From Pyrus communis (taxonomy: Eukaryota > Streptophyta > Magnoliopsida > Rosales > Rosaceae), in assembly GCF_963583255.1 (NCBI RefSeq), contig NC_084808.1, positions 26,988,300 to 27,052,299 on the forward strand: 64,000 nucleotides of DNA. The letters are read 5' to 3'. A model generated the notes under the pieces. The model did no database searches, was not told the DNA's origin, and saw only the letters and a program-made list of their open reading frames with translations. Position numbers and translations under genes: made by a program. How positions within the stretch are numbered: position 1 is the first letter of the stretch; every line of letters begins with the position of its first letter. This document shows positions 9,977 to 22,614 of this stretch, one piece after another.

Positions 9977-12900
9977 TTCCCTTTTAAGTTTTGAGCTGAT
10001 TTCACACCAAGCATATCCCTGAGATAGTTGAACCGATCCTTTGTTAAAGCCTTAGTGAATATGTCTGCCACCTGCTCATTTGTTGGACAGTACACCAAAT
10101 CGATTATCCCTTCCTGGAGTGCATTCTTGATGAAATGATACCTTCTGTCAATGTGCTTGGTTTTCTGATGAAAAACTGGATTTTTAGTGATTGCAATTGC
10201 AGCTGCATTGTCACAGTGCACTGGAGTTGCTTCAGTTTGCATCTCACCAAAATCTTCAAGTACAAATCTAAGCCAAATGGCTTGAGCAGTTGTTTCAGAG
10301 GCACTGATGTACTCTGCTTCTGCAGTAGAGAATGCTACACAATTCTGCTTCACAGAGGCCCACGAGAACACTCCACTGCCAAAAAAAAATGCATAACCAG
10401 AAGTGCTTTTGCTATTTTTAGCAGATCCTCCCCAATCATTATCACAGAATCCGATTAGCATTGCATTCTTTCCTTTTACATACTCCAAACCATAATCTAA
10501 TGTTCCCTTGATGTATCTAAGCACTCTTTTGGCTGTTCCAAAATGTTTGTTTGTAGGACAGTGCATGAATCGAGCTAGAAGGCTTGCAGCATACATTATA
10601 TCTGGTCGAGTAGCTGTGAGATACAACAAACTTCCCACAATTCTTCGATACTGTTCCTCACTTGCTGAACCACTGCCATCATCTTTGCATAGCTTCTCTG
10701 ATGAAACAAGAGGTGTGAACACATATTTACACTCATTCAAACCAAACTTATCCAACAAGGAAGCAGCATACTTTCTTTGATGGATAAATATGCTTGTGTG
10801 AGTTTGAATAACTCTCATACCAAGAAAATGGTGAAGAAGTCCCAAATCTGTCATCTCATATTTTATCATCATGTCTTCCTTGAACTCCTTCAACATCTCA
10901 GTGCTATTTCTAGTATACACTATGTCATCCACATAGATTAAAACAATTAGAATTTTTCATCCCCTTGCTTTGATGTAAAGAGTAGCTTCACTTTGACTTT
11001 TCACAAACCCACAGTGAGCAAAGTAGGTATCAATTTCACTATACTAGGCCCTTGGTGCCTGTTTTAGACCATACAAAGCTTTATGAAGCTTGTACACCTT
11101 GTCTTCACTCCCCTTGATCACAAACCCATCTGGTTGTTCTACATAAACCTTTTCTTCGAGTACTCCATTTAGAAAAGCAGATTTCACATCTAGTTGGTAT
11201 AATTTCTAACTTTTCTGAGCTGCCAAGGCAATTAGAGTCCGAATTGTATCAGTCTAGCTACAGGTGCAAACGTTTCATTGTAATCCACACCTGGTTTCTG
11301 AGCATATCCCTTGGCTACCAATCTTGCCTTATGCTTTTGAACTGTCCCATCAAGATTAAACTTGGTCTTGAATACCCACTTAACCCCAATTATAGGTTTG
11401 TCACTTGGTCTGTTCACTAGATCCCATGTTGCATTCTTCTCAATCATTGACAATTCATCTTCCATAGCCTTCATCCATGATTCATCTTTAGCTGCCTCTT
11501 CAAACTTTTCAAGTTCCATAATACAAAGATTGCATTGTGCTAAAACATCATCCAGATTCCTCCATCTCAATGGAGTGTGATCAAAGGCTTGAGTCTTTCT
11601 CATGCTGCTGTTCACATCACTTACAGATTCATGAGAAGATACCAGACTTGGTGACAAAGCATAGTCATTACCTTCTGGAGTTGTCCCTGATGAAATACAT
11701 TTAGGCATCTCGGATAACTCATTATGATTCAACACAGTTACATAATTCTCAGAAGCTTTCTTCCATTCCCAGGCTGCATTTTCATCAAACACTACATCCC
11801 TTGAGAGTATAAGCTTTTTACTAAGGGGATCATACACTCTGTACCCCTTTTCATAGGTTACATAACCTACAAATATGCCCTTGACACTCTTTGCATCTAG
11901 TTTTTGTCTCAACTCACTTGGTGTGTGTACATAACACAAACAACCAAAGATTCTAAGATGTGCAATTCCAGGTTTTCGACCACTGAATGCTTCAAATAGA
12001 GTTACTTCTCCAAGAGCTCTTGTAGGACACCTATTCAGTATGTAGACAGCTGTGAGTACAGATTCTGCCCATAAATAGTAAGGTAGTCCTTTGTCGTGAA
12101 GCATAGCTTTTGCCATTTCAACTACAGCTCTGTTCTTCCTCTCTACCACTCCATTCTGTTGTGGAGTGTAAGCCATAGAAAACTGTCTTTGAATCCCTGC
12201 ATCTTCACACATTTTGTTGAATTCACCTCCTCTGTCACTTCTCAGACATTTTACTTTAAAACCACGTTGTAACTCCACCATGGATTTGAATTTTCTAAAA
12301 CAGATCAATGCATCTGACTTTATTTCAGAAAATAAACCCACATCATTCTTGTACAGTCATCTACAAGAAGCATAAAATATTTGTTGCCCACAAGAGAGTC
12401 ATTTTGCATAGGACCACAAAGATCTACATGCACCAGTTCTAGAGGTTTGCTTGCTCTTCATGCCTGATTCTTTGGAAACCACTCTCTATGCTGTTTCCCA
12501 AACTGACAACCTTCACAAACTTCATCCATTTCTTCTAAAACTGGAAGACCATGCACCATTTCTTTGTTCTTAAGCTGTTGAAGACCTCTAAAATGCAGAT
12601 GGCCTAGTCTCTTGTGCCATATCCAAGTAGACTTAGAAATACTTGCTCTTAGTACAACCTGATCATTTGGTATCAGTGTCAAAGGATAACACCTGTTCTT
12701 TTTCATTTCAACTTTGAGTACCATACAATCCAATGAAGTACCATCAAAGATACTAAACATTTTTCCCCCAAATACCAGGTAGTAACTGTGTTTATCCATC
12801 TGACCCACACTTAACAAGTTTTCCTTCAAACCAGGTAGATACATTACTTATTTGACATACTTTCTGCCTTTGCTTGTGTCCATCACAAATGTACCAAAAC

Positions 12901-14086
12901 CTGCCACATTCATAAGTTCTCCTGTGGGCATTTGAACTTTGCCAACCACATTTGTCTTCATGTCTATCAACAACTTTGAATCCCCTGTCATATGGTTGCT
13001 ACAACCACTGTCAACATACCATTCTCCATTCACTTTTGATTCAGTGATTGTGCTATTTGCATAAAACAAGTTCCCTGTCATCTCAACTTGATTAGCACTG
13101 TTTGCCTTTTGCACTGATTTACCTACTGTGCACTCTCTAGCCCAGTGTCCAAACTTTTCACAGTTATAGCATTTAGGTTTCCCTTTATACCTACATTCTC
13201 CAAAGTGAAACTTAGAACATACCATGCACTGTGGTTTTGTAACTATCTGACCCATTGACTGTGCATTATGTGCAAAATTAGCAGGAAATTTCTGCTGAAA
13301 CTTGGGTTTTGAACCCCATTTCTTGCCCTTTTTATTCCAATTCTTCTGGAACTGAGATGAACCAGATTGACCTTCGCCCCTATTTTGCTCATTTGAACTC
13401 ACTGAGAAAGATGAGAATGCTTTCCCAGTAGTATCAACAATATGCAGATCAAACCGTTGTTCTTGACTCTTTAAGATTGCAACTACTTCCTGCAATTTTA
13501 CAGTCTCTAAACACTTTGTGTTTTCTATAACCAAACAGATAGAATCATAAGGTTTACTAAGACTAATCAGAACCTTTTGCACAAGTCTCTCATTCGACAG
13601 AGATTCACCAAATGTTCTCATCTGATTAATTAGTTCATTCAACCGTGTAAGATAGCTAGATAAAGACCCATCATCTCGCATCCTAGCATATTCAAATTCT
13701 CTTCTAAGATTCTGCAATTTCACAAATCGTACCTGATCACCACCATGATATTCTCCATACAACAAATCCCATGCCATCTTAGCTGACTCGGCATTGGCGA
13801 TTCGTGGGAAGATTTGATTCGAGACTGCATTCTGAATGATTCCCAAAGCCTTTGCGTCTTTCATCAAAACAGATACCATTTCTTCATCATCCTCTGATGC
13901 TTCTCCAGCTTCCTTCTTCTTCAGATTGGAGGTTGTAATCCCCTTCTCTACCAGATTCCATAACCCAAGAGATTTGAATATTGTTGCCATTTTAATTCTC
14001 CAGAACTCGTAGTTCTCATCGGAGAAAACTGGAGTCCTCACTTCCGAGCCTCCAGATCCAGACATGTTTTTGATCTGAATCAACAA
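9964..14086 (-). pseudogene. copia gag-pol, broken by stops and frameshifts
   Basis: Reading down the minus strand. Gag and protease are 14086-12848, with zinc knuckle CYNCEKFGHWAREC and protease motif WYVDSGCSNHMTGD. An in-frame TAA at 12848-12850 follows. Then comes the pre-integrase region 12844-12461 (WHKRLGHLH), ended by a TGA where CGA is expected. Integrase is around 12341-11700 (SDRGGEFN; YTPQQNGVVERKN). RT begins WVFKTKFNLDGTVQKHKAR; one base is missing near 11250 and there are TGG-to-TAG stops at 11206-11208 and 11044-11046. A further frameshift lies just before the RT catalytic motif (VDDIVY). RNase H is 10500-10100 (STSGYAFFFGSGVFSWAS; STAEAEYIS). The copy cannot make Gag-Pol. Confidence 0.93.
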
Positions 14087-14159
14087 CCTTCACAGACCTT
14101 AAAGAGAGCTTCGATTGAGCTCAATAACTTCACAGATTTACGCCCAGATTGTTAAATCC

Positions 14160-14177
14160 AACCTGGCTCTGAGGCCA
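14160..14177 (-). other. primer-binding site of the copia element
   Basis: On the minus strand the 18 bases directly after the 5' LTR are TGGCCTCAGAGCCAGGTT. They match the usual plant initiator-methionine tRNA site except at positions 4-5. Confidence 0.8.
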
Positions 14178-14553
14178 TGTTAGTGTATATGAATTCACTG
14201 GCTTAGATCTAGAGAGAGAGAGCTAGACAGAGAACAAAAAATGAAAACAGAGGAAACTGAATGGTTTCTTTCTTTCACTCTCGCTTAAAGTGCAGAGAGG
14301 ATTGCTTTCACTATATATCAAAGGTGAGCACAAAACATGCTTTTACATAAATGTTGGCCTTAACTTGGGACCACACATACACTACATTTCATCTTAGTCA
14401 CTCATCTATCTAATTACATGGATCAATCAACACATGGCACTCATGGCCTTTTACTAAATAGAACTTTACACTTTGCATCATTTTGCACAAGTGGATACAC
14501 CAATTTAAGACATCTTATTCTAAACTATTCAGCTCAACACTTATAATTCAACA
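14178..14553 (-). repeat. 5' LTR of the copia element
   Basis: Runs TGTTAGTG...TTCAACA on the plus strand and carries an extra GAGAGAGCTAGACA-type insertion relative to the other LTR. The flanking TSD copy GCACT follows at 14554. Confidence 0.95.
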
Positions 14554-14558
14554 GCACT

Positions 14559-15845
14559 CTCAGTAAATTTGGACAAAAGAAATAGAGAAAGGAGGGAAAC
14601 AACAAGCTTCGGCAAAACACTTGCACTTTGATATATTAAAAGGAGTTTACAAACTCAACTGCTGAAAATGGAATGGGATTACAAAGAGCCTTACGGGAAG
14701 GCTTTCTTATACTTGCAAAAACAGAAGAACCACACAAGTGGTTTTAATAAACAAATGCAAACAAAGACTTCCTAAACCTAGCTAGTGTTGAAATCTATCC
14801 ATGCAAAATAAATGAAGGTGTTCAAAGTCTTTACTTGCAGCAGCTTTAGACTTTTGAACACACACACTACATTATTCCAGTGGTTGCAACCACATTTCGG
14901 CTAGCACAGAGAAGAAGCATTTAATTTGAGTAAGTGCAGGAAGCATGAGTCAAAAAAAAACAGCTAGCAGCACACAAACATTGAAACTGGCTATGAATGA
15001 AGGTCCTTGTTATTCTTCTTCCCTATTTTGATTTTTGCATAGATATTGTAACTTATTGGGTTGCATATATCTGATTTTATCGAACAACAACAGGCCGGTA
15101 TATGCAAAGGATCTTTAGCCAACTAGAAAACAGAAGAATAAAGCTTGGTGCCTGTTTTTCATGACAGCTTATACAGCACTGCGGAGTCTCTCATATTTCC
15201 CGGTCATACGATGCATCAAAGTTCGCAAATTTAATGCCGCTTAATCTCATAAATCTGCTTTCTATTTCACCTTTTATCAATTTCTCTTTAGCATATTATT
15301 TTATGTTTTACTTTCAACATGCCTTCAGTTCTGGCATTTATCTGTTGGACTAGTCATCCTTTAATTTTTAGCACAAAATCAAACCCCTAATTTGCGCCAA
15401 GAAACTTCAGTTCTATTGAATTTTGATATCTTTAATTTCTTGTGATCCTTGTGATCAAAGTTGTTCAGATTCACTTAAAACATTGTCTAATATTAGAAAG
15501 TAAATGGCCGATTCTTTTTGGAGGTTTTCGGATACTGAAAACATACAGAATCTGCCCTTTTTTTTTTATATATATATTTTAAACGGTTAAACACTTAAAC
15601 TTTCTCAGTATCTTCATATTCTGGCACTTGATTCATATTTATGAACCCCTTTCTGAATGCTTTATGTTTGCAAATTAATATTTCATGTAGTTTAAGCAAA
15701 TACCAAGCAAAGGTTCCTCTAAAATAAAGTTCTCTTTTATTTATCAGGCCAAGCCTAAAAGGAGAGACATATTATTATCAGAATATGGAGGACCACGGTG
15801 ATTCAGCATCTTCGTGCACTCCTCGCCTCACACCGTTTCTTTCGT
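14559..15845. other. no gene seen; possibly an older LTR split by the copia insertion
   Basis: 9530-9614 (starting TGTTGGTATTTAG) and 14554 onward were contiguous before the copia insertion. The joined sequence has an LTR-like look (TGTTGG start, tract near 14600-14960), but I found no matching end duplication. The rest is AT-rich with no recognised feature. Confidence 0.3.
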
Positions 15846-16162
15846 CTAATTCTTGGCTGCAGGCTTGCTTCCTGTTGTCTGATAAAACCGTCGCAAAACA
15901 AAAATTAAGGTGTTAATAAGCACATGTTTGGTGCCCAATAAATATGAAAATATATGCATCGATGTATTTAGGCACTTACCCTCTTCTTAAGCTCCCTAGG
16001 CTTTGTCTCAGCCGCCTTAGGGTCGGGTTTGGAGGCTGGAGCTTTGGGTGTGGTAGCACAAGCTTTGGGTGTGGTACCACAAGCTTTTGGAGCAGGCTCT
16101 TTCTTGGCCTGCCCGGCAGTGGGTTGAGTGCCAGCAGGTTTCTCTTGCTTGAGTGATGCCAT
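15846..16162 (-). CDS. small Lys/Ala/Pro-rich protein, copy 2 (71 aa, two exons)
   Basis: Paralogue of the gene at 7919-8255; family not recognised. Exon 1 is 16162-15980 (61 codons, MASLKQEKPAGTQ... to ...RELKKR) and ends at a GTAAGT donor. Exon 2 is 15878-15846 (TTGSKPAAKN and stop) after a pyrimidine-rich stretch and AG acceptor. Without splicing the frame stops three codons into the intron. The middle holds an internal duplication, TTPKACATTPKA, made of two nearly identical 21-base units. The product is basic, with no hydrophobic core or targeting signal, so it is probably disordered. The same gene structure in two copies supports a real gene; function unknown. Confidence 0.72.
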
Positions 16163-16229
16163 TTCGGTTTTGTTAATCTTACACGCTGAACTGTTTGCTT
16201 CCTGTTGTCTGGCCTCAAGTGTTACCTTT

Positions 16230-17900
16230 ACTAGGGTTCAACCATTTTATAGTCGAAGTTCATAATTGTGACACGGAATTAGAATACCTTCTTGCAGCAG
16301 ATATAAGGTGAATAAGATGTGATTGCACATGAGCAAAGGGGGGATAAAATGGACTGGTGGCCTGTTGGGAGATGGTGCTGAATCGGATGCTTAATCGAGA
16401 CATATGTAAATTGACATCATTTGATGCGTATTCGAGTGCGTGTATTGGTAGATAGTTGATTTTGATATGCTTAATTAAACCTACAGAGAAGTACAAACAC
16501 TTTCTATAAAAAAATTATGTACATTTTCAAATTATGTAGACATTAATCCATGCATGTGGACTAACATGGTTGCGTCTCGTTTGAAATTTTGGTAAATTTG
16601 CAATTCAATAATTGTCTGAAGGTTAGGCGCGTACATTTTCAAATATGAAGCACTGCAGAACTTTTTACTGCATGAAGCAAGTAAAAAGTGAGCCAAGCTC
16701 ATGAAATGCACCATTCTACCAGAACACCATATTGCAGCACTGCAGAACCATTTATTGCTTTATGTAACACTTGAAAATCATAGACAATATAAAACGATAA
16801 GAATATTTTATGAATAAAAAATAGAGAAACGCTGCCGAGACGGTTATATAACTCGAAGCGATTACATCTTGATAAACTTGTTATTCTACGATTTACTGAG
16901 CATCCTATTCATAAAGAAAAACTAAATGACACTCTAATTCCTAACGGCCGAGAACTCATAAACTTGAATTTTCCAACAGTAACAACTTCTGAACTTTGAT
17001 CAATTGCTAAAACATGACGGTTTGGTTACTTCACCTAAACAAGTCCAAGTGGTTCAAGTAAACTCATGTAGCATCCCCAAGAAAAACTGGTATATAGCCT
17101 TCAAATTCAAGAAACTGAGCTCCGGATATGGAAGACCTAGCTACGTACATTTGTACGAAGCTAGATACAATTCGATCAAGAACTTGAAATCGACTCCCTT
17201 AGGTTTCGGTGTGGGGTTGAGGAAGTTTTTATTTTGATCCTTTCATTTTTTTTCTTTCACCAGCTTCACTTGAAGAATCTTTGCTACTAAATCGTCTAAT
17301 ATATTCACATTTTCACCCTTTCCCATTTTTAAGCATGGATTAGGATCATAAGTTAGAACTTTGGCAAACACATAAAGGGGAAGGACATGGGAGTTTAGGA
17401 AGAAGAGACTGTGATAGTTTTGACTGGAAAATTTACAGATTAAAATTCTCCCTGTTTATTAAATGGGTTTTGAGATTGGGTTGGGTATGAATTTACTGCT
17501 TTGGGTCGATTATGTCGAGCTCGTTTCAATTAAATTAGTTCCGTCAATATCTGCCGAAATATTTTGAAAAGAACCGAAATATTATGTAAACAACCTTTTT
17601 GTTATTAAGGTTTTTTATTTTATATATTTTTTCTTTGTTCGGATAATGGAATAAGGCATTTCATCAGCAAATTGAGTTTTTTTCAACAAATCTAACAATT
17701 TATCATTACCATCATATCCATTTCCTTGTAACGGAATACAATTCATTACAATTTCTCCAGCCAGCATACATGAAATCTTGGTTCACAATATCAGTTCAAA
17801 ACCTTCGATTACTCGATAAAACTGGATATCCGAACGTATGTCATCAAGTTCTCTTGCTGCAATAATATGCTGCATGTCAGTTTCTGATCTATCATCATCA
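16230..17900. other. no gene seen
   Basis: Spacer between the small-protein gene and the 3' end of the ABC transporter gene, both on the minus strand. Open frames here (16260-16496, 17004-17237) show no domain. Confidence 0.5.
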
Positions 17901-17912
17901 AGATTCAAGAAG

Positions 17913-20900
17913 TCAGTGAGGTTGGCCCATCCTCAATGCCACATAAGCCAAAACCCTATATCCCACCAGCATCACAGCCAATGCAGCTACATCTATCCAC
18001 ATATTATCAAGACCTACACACTTAATACCAGGAAAGTCCAGCACCCTACAATGCACCCCCATCCCACACTCATAAACCTCATGCACCGAGTATTGTACTC
18101 CCACAAGAAGCTTGTAGCAGTAATGGCTGTACGAAATGTACTTCAACCAAGCTATGAAAGGCGGCAAGTGCTGAATGTAATATCCGCCTAAAAGTAAAAA
18201 CACCAGCGTTGTCACAGAAGCCAGAGTTGTGCCTTGCTTCACATCCATTAGAATGGCCCCTAGTGCTAGCCCTATGCCTTGGGCGACTAGCACATTGTAA
18301 AGAACAATGAAAAGGGTTAGTGCAAATGTGACTATTGAAGGCTTGAGACCACTCATCCAATAGCTTATTGTTACAAAGACTGTTGGGAGAACAAGTTCCA
18401 TTGGCAAATCACCAACCGTTCGCGCAAAAAAATAGGATGAGAGACGGTACATGCCCGAGGAACGTTCTTTTATCAGCATTGGTCTTTCCATAGGGAATGA
18501 AAATATGGCATTGGATAGAGGGAAGAAGCCCCAAAATATGGAGAAGAAGAAAAGAAGTCCCACCTGTTCAAGCTACTTTGTTAGTATTGCTTCTTATTAT
18601 AAGTCCAAATCTAGCCTGGTTTTTGAAGTCAGTTTTCATTTTAAAGAAAAACAAAAACTAGTTACTGAAAAAGAAATCTTCAACAGACGAGCAGAGATGA
18701 GAGGAAATTGGAGTACCTGATCTTGTATATGCGAAATGTTGGAGTGCCACCACAAAAGACCGGAAATAATTGAAACTGACATGACTTGGAAAATCCTTAA
18801 GCGAGAGAAAGATTCATGCTTCCTCTCTTTTAAACCCCTTTCCAGCAAAACGCTAAATTGCTCCCACCAGCTGGTGGTCCATTTGTAATTTCCACTACCT
18901 ACATACCATATACATGCACAAATGAATATTCCAGCGGAAAATCTAGTTGAAAAATAGAGACTTATTGATTGGAGGTTACCTCTGGATGATGGTGTTCTTG
19001 AAGAAGAAACAACTGTGTCTTTATGAGTTTGCTGAATCTCTGTCGTCAATGCAGGGTATAGATACTTTTTATAGGAAGATATTAAGAACTGCTTGGTTGT
19101 GTTTTGATCTTCTTGGTGGTCTAATCTGCCATTATACTCTACTTCCTCATCCTGTTTTGCATCAGGTGCTATACCTGCTTGTCAAAAAATATTCAAGAGA
19201 TTTTTATTAAACCAATCATCACGGAAAAAAGGATTAAATCTCAAAGAAAGAAAACAATGTATGACCCACTATATTTATATTTCTTAATGGTGAATGGTGA
19301 TATAAAGTTCTTCATTTTGTTTTTGTTTTGATCTCATCAAACTCACATGCAATTGGACACTGATGAAATTGTATCTTAAGTCAATAATGTATTATATGTT
19401 TTAATAATATGACATCTCATAATTGATTTGGAATAACACTACCTTTGACATCTTAGTTGCTTGTAAATTTCTCTGTCCACAACTCGATATTTACGAGTTC
19501 ATCGTTCCATCGATTTTAGGTGGTTAAAAAAAAAGAAAACTAATTAAAATGGTTTGAAAATATAGAGTTTTAACGATAAGGAAAAAATAAAGTGTAAAGT
19601 GAACGATGATTGATATTTTAATATAAAAATATAATTTTTCGTTAAAATAAATAGTACCGTAAATTTTTTGTTAAAATTCTTTTAAAAAAATTGTCAGATG
19701 AATGAAAATGATGCAAATTGCAAAACAGATATTTTCAGACGAGGGGTTAAATCAGACTGTACAAGTTTGGACATGCATATAGGCGTTGTAGTTGTGGCAT
19801 TGACTTTGGCAAAAGTTTTTGGTGCTTTGAGTACCGAGTACTCCAAATTTTTATATTTTTAAATGAATCAGAGCATTTAAGAAAGTTGTTAATTTTGGTG
19901 TTTGTTGGATAAAAAGTAAAAAACCCTAATTTGGGATTAGGTTTTAGGGTTGGCAACAAGTCCACATGTCCATGTGAATCCTCCTTGGCTAAGAGAGTGC
20001 TGAAAGGTTCCTTTCAATATTTTTGTGCTTTCCAAATGCGATCGACTAAGATTAAGAGTCGTGGTCTGCCCTTGCCCTCTATTGTATTCACGGAGCCGTC
20101 GGTGCGATGAAACCATTTTCTTTGTGGACCACTCACTCACACACACGCACTAATATTGTTGTGAAAAATGGACTCGTACCCGAATGATTAAGTTTTAAAA
20201 GTTCCTCAAACTTACATTAATCATATGTCTAGTTTGTGACTTGTGGGTAAGCCCTGAGGTTGACATGTACTAATTAAGACTTGCGTATATGAAATATATC
20301 TTTAGGTAAGGTGAGTAATGTTTTCTTATCCGTGTTTGGTATGTCGATATGTTAATTAAAGATTGTCAATCCAATCTTCTTCTTTTTTAAAGTAAAATGT
20401 TATTTTGATAATGTAGAATGTCAGAATCTTTAATGTTTTTATATATAAAAAAAATTGCATAGTTACCACATTTTGATAATTAGTGCTAGAAACTAAAAAA
20501 AAAAAAAAGGCAACGCTAATAATGAGAGAAGAAATTTCATACCGTTAGCAAGATCAAGCAAGACATCAGCCGGGTTGATGAAATTGAACCCGACCTCATA
20601 TCCAATGGACCCGAAATACTCCATGACCCGACCAGCATGCCCGCTATAAATTGGGTACCCGTCCGACAACACCACTACTTTATCAAACATCCTGTATAGC
20701 CTGCTTGACGGCTGATGGATGGTGGTGATCACCGTCCGACCACCACGGGCCAGTCTGCGCAACGTCGTGATGATACGTTGGGCCGTGGTTGAGTCGAGCC
20801 CAGAAGTGGGCTCGTCCAAAAGCAAAAGACTCGGGTTGACAAGCATCTCTTGCCCAATACTGACCCGTTTTCGCTCACCACCCGAAATGCCTCGTAGTAG

Positions 20901-21764
20901 AGGCCCACCAACTACAGTATCACGACACCGGTTCAACCCGAGCTCCATTATCACCGTTTCGACTTGCTCAATTTTCTCTTCTTTTGTAAGCTGCTTGGGC
21001 AGCCTTAGCAAGGCAGTGTAGGCTAGGGTCTCCAGAACAGTAAGGTGAGGATACAAGACGTCATCTTGCGAAACGAAGCCGATGTTGTGCTTCATGGAGC
21101 TTGAGAAGTTCTGGCCATTGTATGTTATCTTGCCAGAGATTTTACCTGGCAAGCGGCCGCCCAGGGCGGTCAAGAGAGTGGTCTTGCCGCTCCCGGATGG
21201 CCCCAACATTGCGAATAGCTCACCCGGTAAAGCGATTCCACTCACTCCATTGAGTACAGTGCGTGTTGGTTTTGGCTTATGTGAAGCAACACAACCTCCG
21301 TTTGTTGCTTGCAGCTTAATGCTGTATCCAACATCTTCAAACTGTAGGGAAATGTCAAATTAAATACATATATTACACAAATGTTAGCTTAATAACTACT
21401 ATAATAGTACCACTATTTTTTTTTTCTCCAACAATTTAGTTATTACATACTTACCCACATAACATGTCAAATTATCTAATTAAAAAGTTACTCATAAAAT
21501 ATCAATGCGAATTATCAATAATTGGCCCTTAAGTCTAACCTTAAGTGTTATAGGGCGCAACGACTGGTGCAAAATTGAAGCCCTGTGCGAGGTTGGTCGG
21601 GGCTGGTCCGGCATGTCGTCAGCCAAACATGGGCTCACATTAGTCCTCGACGAAGCGGAGGGTTCGGCCTGAACCGAACAGTTCTGATCAGGCCGGTTCA
21701 GATTAGAGAGTAGATTGTTAGGTGGAGTGTTTGTCATGCTGTTTTCCTGCCCAAGAGGTATCAT
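17913..21764 (-). CDS. ABCG21: ABCG (WBC) half-size transporter, ABCG21-like, 683 aa
   Basis: Half-transporter with one nucleotide-binding domain before one membrane domain; it works as a dimer in a membrane. Five exons: 21764-21540, 21341-20543, 19174-18980, 18898-18717, 18563-17913, all GT-AG with consistent phase, giving 683 aa (AtABCG21 is about 670). Visible: Walker A GPSGSGKT (about residues 122-129), Q-loop region [14 protein letters not shown], signature ISGGERKR, Walker [14 protein letters not shown]-loop TTIHQPSSR, then the ABC2-type membrane domain ([65 protein letters not shown]). Closest to the ABCG21/22/27 clade, with the typical N-terminus [17 protein letters not shown]. Substrate cannot be read from the sequence. 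The long intron (19175-20542) carries a MITE. All motifs are intact. Confidence 0.93.
19565..19679. mobile_element. MITE (GAGTTTTAACG family), diverged copy in an ABCG intron
   Basis: Starts GAGTTTTAACGATAAGG and ends TTTTGTTAAAATTC, an imperfect inverted repeat. The internal order (ATAAAGTGTAAAGTGAA; TTTTTCGTTAAAATAAATAGTACCG) parallels the better-kept copy at 22495-22614. About 115 bp, non-coding. Confidence 0.7.
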
Positions 21765-21846
21765 AATTGCAGAAAATGTTGCACTATGATGATCAAATAC
21801 AAATAGAGAGTCAATATTAGGCAAACGGGTGTCTGCAGGTCGACCA

Positions 21847-21895
21847 GCGAGAGAGAGAGAGGGAGGGAGAGAGAGACAGAGACTGAGAGTGGTGG
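21847..21895. repeat. GA-rich tract in the 5' region of the ABCG gene
   Basis: GAGAGA/GGGAGG repeats about 85 bp upstream of the ABCG21-like start codon (CT-rich on the coding strand). Likely 5' UTR or core promoter. Confidence 0.8.
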
Positions 21896-22494
21896 ATGAA
21901 GGTAATGGAGGGACTCAGAGGAGAGGAGAAAAGAGGTTTGGCGGGGAAGAGAGGAATTAATAGGGGAAGGAAGGAGGATCACATGCAAGAGAACAAGACG
22001 TGATGATTCTTATAAAGTGATCCTAGGCACGAGATTTAAGCAAGCAGCTGATCACTACTACATAAATTAAATTCAAAAATAAAAATAAAAATGAGTAGTA
22101 CTGTTTGTTAGTTCGGCTTCTACCAGAAAGAGACCCCAACCAACTGAGTTGGACTGAGCATATAGGCGAGGGGTAATGCATTCCAATTAATAAATTAGTG
22201 TTTCTTTCCTACTAATTGGCTTAGGTGGGGTACGTGTTTGCAAGGCATTTGTTATATTCTTGTGTTTTGACATTTCAACTTAATTAGTTAACCTCTTATC
22301 ACTATTTATGAATGATCTGAATTTTATGGGAAATGATAGCGTACACACCTATTTTAACTTTTCACACACCTATATTTAATTATGTTTGTTTGTTTCGTTT
22401 AACTTATTCATTTTGATGAATAAAAATAAAGAGAAGTGTGCAATGAGATGCTAAAAAATGTAAGGAAAACTAATGAAAAATACTTGAAAACTTT

Positions 22495-22614
22495 GAGTTT
22501 TAACGATAAGGACAAAATAAAGGGTAAAGTAAATAGTACCAGAATTGACTTTTTAGTGTAAAAATGTGGTTTTTCGTTAAAGTGAACAATACCGAGGATT
22601 TTTCGTTAAAACTC
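22495..22614. mobile_element. MITE (GAGTTTTAACG family), well-kept copy
   Basis: 120 bp with terminal inverted repeats GAGTTTTAACGA / TCGTTAAAACTC. The interior reads AAAATAAAGGGTAAAGTAAA...GACTTTTTAGTGTAAAAATG. From memory, such elements are very common in apple and relatives. A more decayed relative may lie near 25070-25130. Confidence 0.75.

Larger units (their letters stand above)
9615..14553 (-). mobile_element. Ty1/copia retrotransposon, full length but defective, TSD GCACT
   Basis: Direct LTRs of 362 bp (9615-9976) and 376 bp (14178-14553) begin TGTTAGTG and end TTCAACA. They are flanked by the 5-bp duplication GCACT (9610-9614 and 14554-14558). The element reads on the minus strand. 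Next to the 5' LTR is TGGCCTCAGAGCCAGGTT, close to the initiator-Met tRNA primer site. A purine-rich tract AAAAGGGAATG precedes the 3' LTR. By eye the LTRs differ at about six or seven sites plus one 14-bp indel, suggesting insertion roughly within the last million years. The element separates the two small Lys/Ala-rich paralogues. Confidence 0.95.

Noticed and set aside
9530..14980. An outer LTR element surrounding the copia
   Set aside because: The TGTTGG start at 9530 is suggestive, but no matching end with a target duplication could be found; noted only as a possibility.
20719..21363. Plus-strand frames over the ABCG nucleotide-binding exon
   Set aside because: Antisense shadows; the minus frame has all ABC motifs.
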